DNA of 64,000 nucleotides from Dyadobacter sp. CY343 (lineage in GTDB: Bacteria > Bacteroidota > Bacteroidia > Cytophagales > Spirosomataceae): positions 992,001 through 1,056,000 of the forward strand of contig NZ_JAJUXK010000004.1 in the NCBI RefSeq assembly GCF_021390335.1. Direction: 5' to 3'. Position numbers and translations under genes: made by a program. Position 1 is the first letter of the stretch. Each line of letters starts with the position of its first letter. Shown piece by piece: positions 39,979 to 51,110 of this stretch. The notes beneath the pieces are model-generated. The model was not told where the DNA came from and ran no database searches. It was given only the letters and a program-made list of their open reading frames with translations.

Positions 39979-42900
39979 TTATTCAGCCAAATTGAACTTC
40001 AACTGCACGCCACCCGAAGTGCTGGCCCGGTAAAATGAGTTTGAAACAAGCGGGTCGTTGAATGTACGGTCGAAGTAAAATTGCAGACTCAACCGGTTAT
40101 TTACCATATAGTTGACAGTCGGGCGTAGCTGGAAGTTGATATTGCCCGCAATCGGGATATTCTCACCGTCAAACTTGCGCTGGATAGAACGTGTATCCCG
40201 GAAAGTAAGACCGAGCTGCATCGTCATATCATTTTTCAGCTTCCTTTTCACCCCATTGATCTTAAACGGCAGCGGTACATTGTTTTTGGTAAAACCAATA
40301 TTAACGGTCACATCCTGATTGAACAACTCCGCAACCTGTGAATTCGAAAGGTTCAATGCGATTGTTCTGTCGCGGTTATATTCCATCCTTGCCGTAATGC
40401 GGCTTTGCGTCCTGAATTCTACACCCACCAGCGGCTGGAACTTCTCTGACATCGTGATCGTGCTCATCGCGAAAACAGGTACATATTGCCCTAGGTCATT
40501 TAATCGCGACGATAATGGGTAGCCCGTTACCGCCAGGTTTACATAAAGTGCCTCATAGTCCAGCGAAGAAGTGAAGTTACCCACACTGTAATTGGACATG
40601 TACTTATGCCGCAATGTAAACGAGCTGAACAGTCTTTTGAAGGAAGGCAATTGAGACAATCCATTATAGCTGAAATCCCAGTTTGGCATCGGGAATTTCA
40701 GGAATGGATTCGTCCGCACCGTATTCGGATCCTTGCCGGTATAAGCTGCAAAGAATGAGGAAATCAGTACATCCTGCGAAGTTTCATTGTATTCACCGCC
40801 GCTGTTATTTTCCTGGTTCAGCCTGTCACGGATAATGGCGCGGTACGCCCGGAATTTGTCAAATACCGGCGATGAGTTATCCCTTCTCATTTTCGCGAAT
40901 GCAGTCCGGAAAGACATGAACGACATACTGAACTGCCCATTACGCAATGGACTCTGGGAAGCGAATGCGCCGCTCGAATCGGGGCGGTAGAATTCCTGAT
41001 AAGCGTCCTGGCGCGTAAGCCGCGCTTCAATGATCAGCCTGAAATCCTTGAAAGGTTCAAGTGTGGTGTTAGCCGAGAAATTCTTTGCAATAGTTTGCTG
41101 GAAAGGCATATTCTGCTGCTGGCTCGTTGTGATCCAGCCTTTTTCCGCCGCTTTTTTCTGAAAATTCCTGTCCTGCTGGCCCAGTACGAAAGGTAGTCCT
41201 GGTGCATTTGTATTATCAATACCAACATATTGCGGTGCTCGCAGATAGCCAGGCAAAGCAGTTGTTTCCAGGACACTATAACTTACATTAATACCCCTTA
41301 CTGTCATCAAAACGCGGGTCAGGTTTTTAAGAACATCGGTTGTCCGCATATCGATATCCTCGATATCACCCGGGCTGCGCGCAAAATTCTTTCTACCGGC
41401 CGAAGGTGTATTTGCAAATTTAAGATAGCGAAGTTTGTTGTAAAGCAGCACAAAATCCACTTTACCCGTTACGCCCCTTTCACGACTGTTTCGGATAATA
41501 TCACCAAAAGGAAGACCCGTGGTATCTCTCAACCCTAATGCATTTGCCTGATATTGATACGCTACCGAATGTTTATAATCCGCGCTCATCCAGTCTGTCA
41601 GCGGGATTTTATCCAGCGGCAAACGGTAAGTAAAGTCAATCGCCTGATCAAAATTCTTGATCCTGCCCAGCTTTTTGAAGTTAGACCAAAGTGAATCCTT
41701 CTTCGCAGCTGTATTAATATCTCCCATCGGTTCGTCAATGATCGAGCTTGCTGACGAGCGGTAAGTAAGGGTCGCATTCCGGGTCAGGTTCCAGCCGAAA
41801 TCGTAATATCTGTTAAACCAGAAATACTTTTCAAATAGCGGCTGTATTCCTTCGGTTGTCAGATCTGCATTGCGCAATTGTGTTTTGAGGAAACGCCTGT
41901 CCACGTCGGTACGCAACTGTACCATATTAGGAAGAAGTGTCAGGTTGAAATCCTTGATAAACTCCGCCCACCTGTTGGTCGCTGTCCACTTTTTAAACGG
42001 CTCTATCGCCTTCGGCTGGCTGCTGTACACATAGGAAATACCGCCTTTGTACATCCGCTGGTTATATTCCTGAGTGAGTACGTTGCGCCGCTGGTCGTCG
42101 CTGAAAGCATAGGTGAATGAGAAATTCTCAAAATCATAAAAATGATTCCTGGCGCCAGGTTTCGTTTTAATTTTCCTGACATTGGAGAAGTTAATACCCC
42201 GCCTCACTGCATTTTCTTCCACCATGCGCCGATACCCGTCGCGTTCTTCATCGGTCTGTAAATTCCCGAGAGAGGTATTCAGAGGTGTATCCGGGTCGAG
42301 TGGATTAAAGTGTGGTTTTACATTCCGCCTGTCATAACTTAAAAACAGCGGGATACTGAAACCCCAGTTTGCAGGCAGCAATTTATCCAAAGCAATATTG
42401 GAAGAAAATCCATATTCCTGCGTCAGGTTCCGGGAACGCTCGCCGATCCTTTGCTGTACAGTTCCGAAACCGAAAGTTTCAACCCGGCCGGAAGCAGTCA
42501 GAGTAGCGAAATCAGCCAGCTTGGCATCGAGCTGTGCGATCGCGGCTACACCTCCCCTGTCGTCGAAACCTTCCACGTGCATTTCATCTACCCACAAACA
42601 GAACGATTTTGGGCGCTCGTCGCTAGACTTCGGATTTCGCATTCCGATCATCATAACCCGCACCGAGCTCAGGTCGGGATTGCCTACTACTGATAAACGA
42701 TACCTTCCGTCGGCAGTCAAAATTGTATAAGGTACACTCAGATTTTTATCAATCTGACGATTCCGCTGCGCTTTTGCTTCTACTAGATCCGCCAGCGCAA
42801 TGTTTAATTCATTTCCTTCCGGCCATATCTCTTGCGGTTGCGAAGCCGAAGGCGGCGTTGCCTGTAATCCCGACAGGTCAATTTCATAATAGTTTTGTGT

Positions 42901-45900
42901 CAAATCGGTCCCGATCCGCATAAAAGTACCGACCATCCCGCTCTCGTTCTGCTCGTTTTGCATGTGTACATACATTCGGAGCCTTTTGCGAAACAACAGA
43001 TCGAGATTTACATTTTTGAAAACAGCCCTGGAATCGCCGTCGCGCAAGTCCGTCACGCACAAGCTCATCGATTGTTCGTTCAGCAAAAGCGGAGGCCGCT
43101 GGGTATTGTCCTGGTCGCGTTTCCAGCCCGGCGGAATGGCATATTGATATTTATCAGCACCGGCAGAGCGGTTGCTATTCTCTTCAATACTCACAGTTCC
43201 TACCGTAAATTTCGCGTCGTAAGGTTCCGGCACTTCCTGTAAACCTGGTGCGTCCAGGTTAGAAGTATATTTCCGGTATTGCTGACCAACCATTTGCAGC
43301 TGTGCAAAACGCAATACAACAGGCTGCTGGAAGTCAGTCAGGTACATCCGCATAAAACGAATCGATTTGAAACCGCTCATATTACCGACGATCCCAGAAA
43401 ACTCTTTAATCGGAACCCGGAACAGATACCAGTTCTGACCATCCTCGGTTTCCGTTTTATCAACCACATAACCCTTACCAACTGCGAGCTGATTGGGTTT
43501 GAGGTCGATTTCATATTCGTAAAAAGATTCGTTGTCGTTGATCGTGTTGTCAACATTCATATCCTCGCCGTCCGGAACGTTGGTAGAAGCTGGTGTCACG
43601 TCAGCGGTTCTGCCCACGCTTTCAGGAGAGTTATTCTCCATCCCCAGGTAATTTTTGTAGCGTTGAAGGATTTTCAGATCGGCGCTATCCTGTTCGGCGC
43701 CGAGGAAAAACTTGAAGTCATCGCCAGAAGGGTCAGCTATAATTTGCTGCCGCGCAGCTGCGGAAAGGTTGGCAGGCAGACGATCAATGTATTGTTTGAA
43801 AAAAGCCTGTTCTTCCTGGTTTGTCAAACCATCCAAACCAACATCCTGCTTCTCTCGCGCACCATCTTCGTTGCTGAATGCATTGATCAGATATTGTGAT
43901 TTGGTAGCATAGCCCCAGGCAGTTGAATCTACATTCACTCCTACCTGCTTCGGAACGATCGGCAGCCCGTTCTCAAAATTGTATCGCTCGTCAGGAATTA
44001 CGTCTTCCGAAATATCACCCAGATTGAAAACCAGTTTTCCACCTGTTGTATTGGGTCTACCCTCAAAACCATCGCGCACAGCACCTTTCACAGGATCGTT
44101 TATAAACGGATCCAACATCCAGAACTCAATGCTTTCAATATTCGCGTTATCAAAATCATTGTCAGAAGTAATCGCCCGGCTGATTGCACCAAAATTCTGG
44201 CGCGGCGTTTTCAACCGACCGTCCGTCGCCAGATCGGTATTGTAGTTATACATTCCCCTTTCGCTGGGGTAATAGGCAATATCCAGCACCTGCTGCGGGT
44301 AAGTTACCAACCCGGCGATCGCGCGGTTTGGGAATATCTCTCTTGGGAGGAATAACCTTTCGTAAAAATTGGCTCTGTCTTCTTCGGTGATGTTGGCCGG
44401 CGGCTGGTATCCTCCACCAAGTCCCTGGTCGCCACCGAAAATATTATCTACTGTATAAGCTGAGATTTTAGCCCGCTTATATCCGTAATTCAGCGTTTTC
44501 CCGTCCAGTCCCTGCCTGAATTTGGCGGGTACCGACGCAAGCCGCCATTTCTGAGGCTGGCGGGCAAGGTCGTAAATCGTTCTCGCGGCCTCAAAATCAT
44601 CGACCAGCGAACGGTTATTCACATCCTTTGAAACACCCGGCAATAATTTAGCAAACTCCCCTTTAAACTGAATGGTCGACATTTCCTTGGTCTGGATCAA
44701 AGGCAATGCATCCAGCAGCTTAGTCAGGAAGGGAACATCTTTGCGGAATTTGATATCGAAACCAAGCATTGTATTGTTAACCGGCTCGTTCCCGATCGAG
44801 ACCCGCGACAAAAAGCCCGCTGGCCGCTCGCGGTATTTGATCGCTGTCAAACCAATACTCATATCCCGGTTCACTACATAATCCAGTCGGGTACCCAGCA
44901 GTGAACGAACCTGATTCTGGAACATATCCGGTCTTTCATATTCAATCACAATCTCCCTGCCCGAATTCAGTACACTGCTATTGATCAGCCTGACGCGACC
45001 TATCTGAGCTTCCACAATGTAATCGGAGCCCGGAGAAAGCGGAACACCACCCGAAGTTACAGTAACGGAAGTTTCAAGCACACCAAAAGGCAGCTGCACC
45101 TCAGCGCCACCACTCGACTGATATGAACCCTTTATAAAGAATTTGTTGCGTTCCGTAACCTGCTGCGCATCGATCATCGTCGTGCGGTACAGTTCGTTGA
45201 AAACATATTTGTTCCTGAATGCATCTTCGCCCGCACCAAACTTGCGCGAAAGGTTGGTACCAAACGGTTCCAGCACCGGGAAAATAATGCGACCCGACTT
45301 GCTGTCCACCGTAATACCTTCCACAAAGTCAAAATTTCCGTCGGGTTGCAGATCGTTAACCGGGTTCAACCTGTCAAGTCCTGAAAGCCGGATCAGAGGC
45401 ACATTGGCAATGCTGCTTTCCTGTAAATTAGGGTTATCTATCCCAGTCTGGTCATCTTTATAAATAACCCGCAACTGAAATCCCTGCTTGTCGATCTGGC
45501 TCGTTCCCAGTGAATAGACGTTTTTCATCATCAGGTCCCACATCGGAAGCTTGGTATTGTTCCGGATAGTCGATGATTTCAAGAGTTTTAGTGCAATCAC
45601 TTCATTGTCCCTCCTCGCCTGATAATCCTCGGTCAGCTCCCCTACTTTGAAGGAACGTCCATTGAGGGTATATTCATAGGAAACGGCCAGCACTTCGTCG
45701 TTTCTGAGTGCATTTGTTAGGGATATATATCCGAGTTGGGGATGAAAAGTATAATCACGGTCAGCGGTTAGCCGTTTTGCGCCGCGCAGCAACTCATAAT
45801 CGATCGTTTTTTCCAGTCCAAGTGAAGTGATCGAGCTGTTGGTATTATCTACCTGCCTGAATCCTGCATTGGTTTTTAATGTATTATAAAGACCATTTGC

Positions 45901-47142
45901 CGCATTATCGGCTGGCGAAGTGGAGCGGATCGGCTGTAAGCTCGGATTTGCAGATTTGTAGGGAGCAGGTTCGCCCAGATCGGCAAAACCGACCACATTT
46001 CTGAGTGATTCCGTGGTGGTGGTACGGTTGGTCACATACACCTCAATCCGGGTTACAGTGACGCCGGAAGTGATCGTCGGTGTGTTTCGCAGTGAACTTT
46101 CGTAAATATTCCTGAAATACTGAGAAAGGAAAAAGTTACGGTTTTCATCATAAGTATCGGCACGCAACTCGAAATCCCGATTCTGGGCACCGCCGCGCAA
46201 TACGATTCTTTCCTTGCTTGATTTTTGCTGCGAAGCCACGAAAGTCGCACTCAGCCTGCCAAACTGGAAATCCGTTTTCAAACCGAAAAGATTCTGAACA
46301 CCCGGAATGAGCTGGCTGTTGATCGCCCAGTTGATATTTCCCGCTTCTATTTTCCGGATAAAGCTTTCCTCCGGATTTTTATAGTTCAGCTTGATCGCAT
46401 TCTCGAAATTGAAGTTTGCCTTTGTATCAAAATTCGTTTGAAAACCCAGCTGATCACCCAGTTTTGCATCAAAATTGATACTGATCTGTTCGTTGAAAAT
46501 AAATTGCGTATTACGTCGCTGACGGATCGGAATAGCGGGATTGTCCAAAAACTGGTGCATTAACCCCAGATCGAGCGAAACGAAACCGGTTGGTTTGAAG
46601 TTGATAAAATCGTCGCCCAGTAACTTGGAAAGTGCAGGCGGGATATCCAGTTTGGGTAAGAGTCCGCGCGCGCCCATCGCGCTGTTTCCATCCTGTCTGC
46701 CCGCATATTCGCGTAACAGACTTTTGAATGCACGGTCTTCCTGGATCTTGTCATAAGCATCGAGATCCATTCGCTCCGGCGCACGGAAATTGAGGTCGCC
46801 AGCCGGTGTTTTAACCTTTTCGGTTACGGCTATTTTCCCTGTACTATCGAGAGTAATATTGGTAGAGATATTGCCCGGGTCGCGCAGGTAGAACGGCGAC
46901 CGCGGTCTTGGCTCGGCAACGCGGTTCGAATAGAAGTCTTTCCAGCGCATGATCAGCTGGCTTCCCGACCGGTCCAATGCCCGCCTGCTGGTATCTTCAG
47001 GAATCGTATCTGCCTCGACGGTCCATTCCTGCTCTGGCTGCGAATATGGCTCGTCCCTGTCAACCGACAAGTTAGCCATTAAGGCGCCTGCAGCTGAGAT
47101 ACTAAGTATTTTGAATAAAAGAGAGTAAATCGTTGATGACAA
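39979..47142 (-). CDS. sprA: SprA, type IX secretion outer-membrane translocon / gliding protein
   Basis: 2387 residues, in the size range of SprA. Signal-like N-terminus (MSSTIYSLLFKILSISAAGA). Typical features: EDRAFKSLLREYAG near the N-terminus, long beta-strand-rich repeats with alternating aromatic residues (barrel strands), a VSYEYTLNGRSFKVGEL segment, and a C-terminal barrel end (GGVQLKFNLAE). SprA forms the very large outer-membrane pore of the T9SS and is needed for gliding and secretion of proteins with a C-terminal domain. Many open frames on the opposite strand are only shadows of this gene. ruvA lies upstream and gcvH downstream. Confidence 0.95.
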   Translation of the reverse strand: MSSTIYSLLFKILSISAAGALMANLSVDRDEPYSQPEQEWTVEADTIPEDTSRRALDRSGSQLIMRWKDFYSNRVAEPRPRSPFYLRDPGNISTNITLDSTGKIAVTEKVKTPAGDLNFRAPERMDLDAYDKIQEDRAFKSLLREYAGRQDGNSAMGARGLLPKLDIPPALSKLLGDDFINFKPTGFVSLDLGLMHQFLDNPAIPIRQRRNTQFIFNEQISINFDAKLGDQLGFQTNFDTKANFNFENAIKLNYKNPEESFIRKIEAGNINWAINSQLIPGVQNLFGLKTDFQFGRLSATFVASQQKSSKERIVLRGGAQNRDFELRADTYDENRNFFLSQYFRNIYESSLRNTPTITSGVTVTRIEVYVTNRTTTTESLRNVVGFADLGEPAPYKSANPSLQPIRSTSPADNAANGLYNTLKTNAGFRQVDNTNSSITSLGLEKTIDYELLRGAKRLTADRDYTFHPQLGYISLTNALRNDEVLAVSYEYTLNGRSFKVGELTEDYQARRDNEVIALKLLKSSTIRNNTKLPMWDLMMKNVYSLGTSQIDKQGFQLRVIYKDDQTGIDNPNLQESSIANVPLIRLSGLDRLNPVNDLQPDGNFDFVEGITVDSKSGRIIFPVLEPFGTNLSRKFGAGEDAFRNKYVFNELYRTTMIDAQQVTERNKFFIKGSYQSSGGAEVQLPFGVLETSVTVTSGGVPLSPGSDYIVEAQIGRVRLINSSVLNSGREIVIEYERPDMFQNQVRSLLGTRLDYVVNRDMSIGLTAIKYRERPAGFLSRVSIGNEPVNNTMLGFDIKFRKDVPFLTKLLDALPLIQTKEMSTIQFKGEFAKLLPGVSKDVNNRSLVDDFEAARTIYDLARQPQKWRLASVPAKFRQGLDGKTLNYGYKRAKISAYTVDNIFGGDQGLGGGYQPPANITEEDRANFYERLFLPREIFPNRAIAGLVTYPQQVLDIAYYPSERGMYNYNTDLATDGRLKTPRQNFGAISRAITSDNDFDNANIESIEFWMLDPFINDPVKGAVRDGFEGRPNTTGGKLVFNLGDISEDVIPDERYNFENGLPIVPKQVGVNVDSTAWGYATKSQYLINAFSNEDGAREKQDVGLDGLTNQEEQAFFKQYIDRLPANLSAAARQQIIADPSGDDFKFFLGAEQDSADLKILQRYKNYLGMENNSPESVGRTADVTPASTNVPDGEDMNVDNTINDNESFYEYEIDLKPNQLAVGKGYVVDKTETEDGQNWYLFRVPIKEFSGIVGNMSGFKSIRFMRMYLTDFQQPVVLRFAQLQMVGQQYRKYTSNLDAPGLQEVPEPYDAKFTVGTVSIEENSNRSAGADKYQYAIPPGWKRDQDNTQRPPLLLNEQSMSLCVTDLRDGDSRAVFKNVNLDLLFRKRLRMYVHMQNEQNESGMVGTFMRIGTDLTQNYYEIDLSGLQATPPSASQPQEIWPEGNELNIALADLVEAKAQRNRQIDKNLSVPYTILTADGRYRLSVVGNPDLSSVRVMMIGMRNPKSSDERPKSFCLWVDEMHVEGFDDRGGVAAIAQLDAKLADFATLTASGRVETFGFGTVQQRIGERSRNLTQEYGFSSNIALDKLLPANWGFSIPLFLSYDRRNVKPHFNPLDPDTPLNTSLGNLQTDEERDGYRRMVEENAVRRGINFSNVRKIKTKPGARNHFYDFENFSFTYAFSDDQRRNVLTQEYNQRMYKGGISYVYSSQPKAIEPFKKWTATNRWAEFIKDFNLTLLPNMVQLRTDVDRRFLKTQLRNADLTTEGIQPLFEKYFWFNRYYDFGWNLTRNATLTYRSSASSIIDEPMGDINTAAKKDSLWSNFKKLGRIKNFDQAIDFTYRLPLDKIPLTDWMSADYKHSVAYQYQANALGLRDTTGLPFGDIIRNSRERGVTGKVDFVLLYNKLRYLKFANTPSAGRKNFARSPGDIEDIDMRTTDVLKNLTRVLMTVRGINVSYSVLETTALPGYLRAPQYVGIDNTNAPGLPFVLGQQDRNFQKKAAEKGWITTSQQQNMPFQQTIAKNFSANTTLEPFKDFRLIIEARLTRQDAYQEFYRPDSSGAFASQSPLRNGQFSMSFMSFRTAFAKMRRDNSSPVFDKFRAYRAIIRDRLNQENNSGGEYNETSQDVLISSFFAAYTGKDPNTVRTNPFLKFPMPNWDFSYNGLSQLPSFKRLFSSFTLRHKYMSNYSVGNFTSSLDYEALYVNLAVTGYPLSSRLNDLGQYVPVFAMSTITMSEKFQPLVGVEFRTQSRITARMEYNRDRTIALNLSNSQVAELFNQDVTVNIGFTKNNVPLPFKINGVKRKLKNDMTMQLGLTFRDTRSIQRKFDGENIPIAGNINFQLRPTVNYMVNNRLSLQFYFDRTFNDPLVSNSFYRASTSGGVQLKFNLAE

Positions 47143-47241
47143 GGTAATATACTTATTTAGAGAAGGTTATACCTATAAACAAATCCATCAAAACGATTTT
47201 ACCAGCGTAAAATTTTTTACCAAATAGCATTGCGGTTCCTA

Positions 47242-47832
47242 TTATCGAAGCGCCAGTTTTATCAAGTTTTCAACAGTAATTTCAGACCCTTCCCTCTTCA
47301 TGATCGTGTCGACACTTTTCTCGGCGGTTGCCTTCGGTATTCCTAAAGTAACCAATGCTGCGAGTGCCTCACTTCTTAAAGTTCCGGAAGACGTGTCTGA
47401 TGATTTCGGACCTGTTGTTACCAGCTCTTCCTTGCGTATCTTATCTTTTAATTCCAGAATTACGCGTTGAGCAGTTTTAGATCCTATTCCCTTGATAGAT
47501 TGGATCAATCGGAGATCTTCATCTATGATACCTTGCCGGATTTCGGACGATGAAAGGGACGAAAGCATTACCAGGGCTGTCGAAGGCCCTATTCCTGAGA
47601 TCGTAATTAAATCAAGAAACAGCTTTTTTTCATCACTTCCCCAAAACCCGTATAAAAGGTGCGCATCCTCCCGTATACTCAAAAACGTCACAAGTTTGCA
47701 ACGTTCGCCCAGATCGGGAAGTGAGGTATAGGTTTGTAAGGATATTCGAACCTCGTAGCCTAATCCATTCACATCAATAATAGCATATGCTGGATCTTTG
47801 TAAACTACAGTTCCGTTAACGTAGGCAATCAT
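47242..47832 (-). CDS. ruvA: Holliday junction branch migration protein RuvA
   Basis: 196 residues. N-terminal OB fold (MIAYVNGTVVYKDPAYAIID, VNGLGYEVRIS, FLSIREDAHLLYGF), then helix-hairpin-helix motifs LFLDLITISGIGPSTALVML and SIKGIGSKTAQRVILELKDK, and a short C-terminal UBA-like domain III (TLGIPKATAEKSVDTI). It binds four-way junctions and loads RuvB, which is not in the window. Begins 33 bases after the transglycosylase stop. Confidence 0.96.
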   Translation of the reverse strand: MIAYVNGTVVYKDPAYAIIDVNGLGYEVRISLQTYTSLPDLGERCKLVTFLSIREDAHLLYGFWGSDEKKLFLDLITISGIGPSTALVMLSSLSSSEIRQGIIDEDLRLIQSIKGIGSKTAQRVILELKDKIRKEELVTTGPKSSDTSSGTLRSEALAALVTLGIPKATAEKSVDTIMKREGSEITVENLIKLALR

Positions 47833-47865
47833 AGAAATAGTATGTGTACTTGGTAGTGTTGATTT

Positions 47866-49425
47866 TTAGGTCGAAATGATCAGTTTTTGACCAGGCTTAA
47901 TGGAGTTTCCGCGAATATTGTTACGTTTTTTAAGCTGGCCGATTTCCAGTCCGTAACGCTGAGATATGATCCAGAGCGTATCGCCTCTTTGAACTGTATG
48001 GTAACGCTTTCTGGTATGCCGTGCCGGATTTGCAGCCTGCTCTTCCGCACGGTAAGTAGCAACTGCGACTTTTGCTGCGGGAGCGGTTTCCTTCATGGTT
48101 TTGTAAACCACCAGGCGCTGCCCTCTGCCGATCGCAGATCTGCGGATGTGGTTCCATTTTCTTAGATCAGCCACGCTCACTCGGTATTTGCGGGAGATAG
48201 TAGACAAAGTTTCTCCGCGACGAACGGTATGTGTGGTTTTCCGGGTTTTGTTCCTCGACACAGTCTGTTCTGGTTCTGGTTCCGCTTCTTCCTCCTCATC
48301 CGAAGAAGTATCGTTGCTTACCAGTGCATACGGGAAAGTTTTATTAACTCCCAGTGAATCGGTTCTGTTACTATCCGCTTTTGCAAGCAGGGTACCATCC
48401 AGAACTTTTCCGCCTGTGCAGGCAACCATGATAGAGTCCCTGTTGCTGAGGAAGTAGGTATATTGTACACTCGGCACTTTCAGAACGAAATCGCGCGTTT
48501 GCTGAGGCAGTGAGGTTTTAGTGATTTGCGGATTAAGCTTTTTGAGTTCCTCGAAGCTCATATTGCTCTGCTCGCAAAGCGCCACCAGATCAAGATAGCC
48601 GTTTACATGTATCGTATCATTTGGGATCTGGAACTCGGTGTTCTTAGGGAAAATGCCGTGATCGTTGCCGTAGTTCATCATGTAGTTCATCGCTACATAT
48701 TGCGGCACGTAAGACCTTGTTTCTCTTGGCAGTACATTATAAATAGTCCAGAAAGTGGTACCTCTCGACCGGCGCATTGCGCGCTTTACATTTCCCGGGC
48801 CGGTATTATAGGAAGCTAATGCAAGCTCCCAATCTCCAAATATGCGATATAGTTGTTTAAGGTATAGACAAGCGGCCTCGGTAGCTTTTACAGGTTCAAA
48901 GCGCTCATCGATATATTTATCCTGATATAACCCAAACTCACGACCGGTAGCCGGCATAAACTGCCACAAACCACCCGCTCTTGCGTGGGAAATCACGGTC
49001 GGATTTAAGCCCGACTCGATCATGGAAAGATATTTCAGTTCGGTAGGAAGTCCGTGTTTCGCGAGTGCTTTCTCAAACATGGGAAAATACAAAGGCATTT
49101 TCTCCATCATGGTCTGCGTAAACTCAGCCTTTCGATAGATAAAATACTCTACGAACTCGTGGGAAGACTTATGATAAGTAAGCGGAATTGACTTTTCCAG
49201 CTTGGCAAAACGTTTTTTAAGCAACTCCTGAGGAACCGATGGATTGGGTCCGATTTCCTCCACTTCCGGCAGGTAGGGCAAAAGCGTTGCTTCCGCCGCG
49301 GTTTCTGTCTTAAGTGTATCTGGCTCGAATGTTAATTTCTCCTGTGGAATTTCAGCCGTAGAAGGCGTGTTCCAGAATCCTGCACACATGGCTCCGAGCC
49401 ACAATACTTTTTTAGAAAGCCTCAT
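47866..49425 (-). CDS. Membrane-bound lytic transglycosylase with two LysM domains (MltD-like)
   Basis: 519 residues. Signal-like N-terminus (KKVLWLGAMCAGFWNTPS). SLT domain residues ~130-260 with catalytic Glu in MIESGLNPTVISHARAGGLW, then MPATGREFGL and ASYNTGPGNVKRAM. Two C-terminal LysM repeats (HTVRRGETLSTISRKYRVS, near 410-455; HTVQRGDTLWIISQRYGLE, near 475-519) bind peptidoglycan; a third, weaker LysM-like stretch lies near DLVALCEQSNMSFEELKKLN. It cleaves glycan strands in the periplasm. Same strand as ruvA. Confidence 0.93.
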   Translation of the reverse strand: MRLSKKVLWLGAMCAGFWNTPSTAEIPQEKLTFEPDTLKTETAAEATLLPYLPEVEEIGPNPSVPQELLKKRFAKLEKSIPLTYHKSSHEFVEYFIYRKAEFTQTMMEKMPLYFPMFEKALAKHGLPTELKYLSMIESGLNPTVISHARAGGLWQFMPATGREFGLYQDKYIDERFEPVKATEAACLYLKQLYRIFGDWELALASYNTGPGNVKRAMRRSRGTTFWTIYNVLPRETRSYVPQYVAMNYMMNYGNDHGIFPKNTEFQIPNDTIHVNGYLDLVALCEQSNMSFEELKKLNPQITKTSLPQQTRDFVLKVPSVQYTYFLSNRDSIMVACTGGKVLDGTLLAKADSNRTDSLGVNKTFPYALVSNDTSSDEEEEAEPEPEQTVSRNKTRKTTHTVRRGETLSTISRKYRVSVADLRKWNHIRRSAIGRGQRLVVYKTMKETAPAAKVAVATYRAEEQAANPARHTRKRYHTVQRGDTLWIISQRYGLEIGQLKKRNNIRGNSIKPGQKLIIST

Positions 49426-49646
49426 TAATTAAATGTTTTTTGAAGGTTAATCAATTCACGGTTTCAATGGCTATTACCTGTTTTCCTGATGAATCGGAAT
49501 AATCTTTAATACATTCTATTATATAATCACAAAAATTCGCTCATCAGAATAATTTCGGGTAACCGCCTCTTATTCTGGCACGATTATTTTCTTACAACAT
49601 TTGGTAAAATACTGTCTCTGCTCCTCAGGTAAGGGTTTAAAAAAAT

Positions 49647-51110
49647 TTAAACTTCCTGATTCGCACTGTATTTCTCGGCAACCTTTTGATTTAGCCTGGT
49701 CAGGTAGTCGGCAAAAGCCAGCATTTTTTCCTCACCAAAATAAGGAGCCATTATTTGAATTCCAATTGGCATTCCCTGTTGATCGAAGCCATTTGGAACG
49801 GCAATTGCCGGATTCCCTACCACATTCGCCTGCACAGTGAAAACGTCAGCAAGATACATTTGTAACGGATCTTCTGTTTTCTCACCTATTGTAAAAGCTG
49901 TTGTAGGAGTGACCGGGGAAATAAAGAAATCGAACTGCTCAAAAAACCTGTTCGTTTCCTCCCGCACCAATCTTCTAACGCGTTGTGCCTTGGTATAGTA
50001 TGCGTCGTAGTAATTTGCGCTCAATACAAAAGTACCCAGCAAAATCCTTCTCCTCACTTCCGGCCCGAAAGCTTCTGTACGCGTTTTTTTGTACATGCTT
50101 TCCAAATCCGTCGATTCTGCGCTCCTGTGACCATATCTAACCCCGTCGAACCTTGACAAGTTAGAACTTGCCTCAGCGGTGGTCAGGATATAATAAGTTG
50201 GTAAAAGAGAATCAAGCAGCGGAATTTCCACCGGCACAACTTCATGCCCCTCCGCCCGCAGGCGATCGAGAACATCTTGTGTCCGCTGGCGAATATCAAC
50301 AGAAATAGCCTCATTTTCAAGCGTATCCTGAATATACCCGATTCTCGCTTTCCCTTCCCAGTTCAAAGATGCTGAATAGGCAGGCACTTCTTTTGTAGAA
50401 ACTGTACTATCATAATCATCGTCGCCGGACATAATTTCCAGTAACAATGCTGCATCTGAAACGCTTTTTGTGATCGGGCCGATGCAATCGAATGAAGATG
50501 CATAGGCGATTAATCCGTATCGCGATATTCTTCCATACGAAGGTTTAACTCCCACCACGCCGCAAAATGCTGCTGGCTGACGGACAGATCCGCCGGTATC
50601 GCTTCCCAACGAAGCGTGGCACAATCCAGCCTGAACCGCAACTGCTGAGCCACCCGAAGATCCGCCGGGGACTTTGGAATTATCAGCCGCATTCAATACC
50701 GGACCGAAAGATGAATTTTCATTGGAAGAACCCATTGCAAACTCATCACAGTTTTGACGACCTATTATAATTGCGTCTTCATCGATGAGCCTTTGCACAG
50801 CGGTTGCTGTAAATGGCGCCTGATAAGAGTCGAGAATCTGACTTGCGGCTTGCAAACCATGACCTTTATGAGAAAGGACATCCTTGATCCCTATTACCAT
50901 TCCTGCCAGTCTGCCAGCGGTTCCGTTAGCCAGTTTGGCATCTACAACGGCGGCTGTTGATCTTGCCTCGTCCGCGTACACTTCGACGAAAGCATTCAGG
51001 TGGGAATTGGACTCTATTTTCTGTAAATAATGCTCCACTAACTTGACGCACGTCAAACCGTCTTCACGCAAATCTTCCTGAATCTCGGCTAGCGTCAGAT
51101 ACTCTTTCAA
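49647..51110 (-). CDS. gatA: Asp-tRNA(Asn)/Glu-tRNA(Gln) amidotransferase subunit A
   Basis: 487 residues. Amidase-signature triad: Lys76 in GIKDVLS, cis-Ser in GGSSGGSAVAV near 152, and nucleophile Ser175 in DTGGSVRQPA. It liberates ammonia from glutamine for transamidation, with GatB and GatC, which are not in the window. The preceding 221-base gap (49426-49646) has no gene or clear element. Confidence 0.95.
   Translation of the reverse strand: MKEYLTLAEIQEDLREDGLTCVKLVEHYLQKIESNSHLNAFVEVYADEARSTAAVVDAKLANGTAGRLAGMVIGIKDVLSHKGHGLQAASQILDSYQAPFTATAVQRLIDEDAIIIGRQNCDEFAMGSSNENSSFGPVLNAADNSKVPGGSSGGSAVAVQAGLCHASLGSDTGGSVRQPAAFCGVVGVKPSYGRISRYGLIAYASSFDCIGPITKSVSDAALLLEIMSGDDDYDSTVSTKEVPAYSASLNWEGKARIGYIQDTLENEAISVDIRQRTQDVLDRLRAEGHEVVPVEIPLLDSLLPTYYILTTAEASSNLSRFDGVRYGHRSAESTDLESMYKKTRTEAFGPEVRRRILLGTFVLSANYYDAYYTKAQRVRRLVREETNRFFEQFDFFISPVTPTTAFTIGEKTEDPLQMYLADVFTVQANVVGNPAIAVPNGFDQQGMPIGIQIMAPYFGEEKMLAFADYLTRLNQKVAEKYSANQEV

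Noticed and set aside
43279..43899. A ~200-codon open frame on the plus strand inside sprA
   Set aside because: It is antisense to a very long, well-supported gene. Its composition is that of the complementary strand, and it has no recognisable domain.
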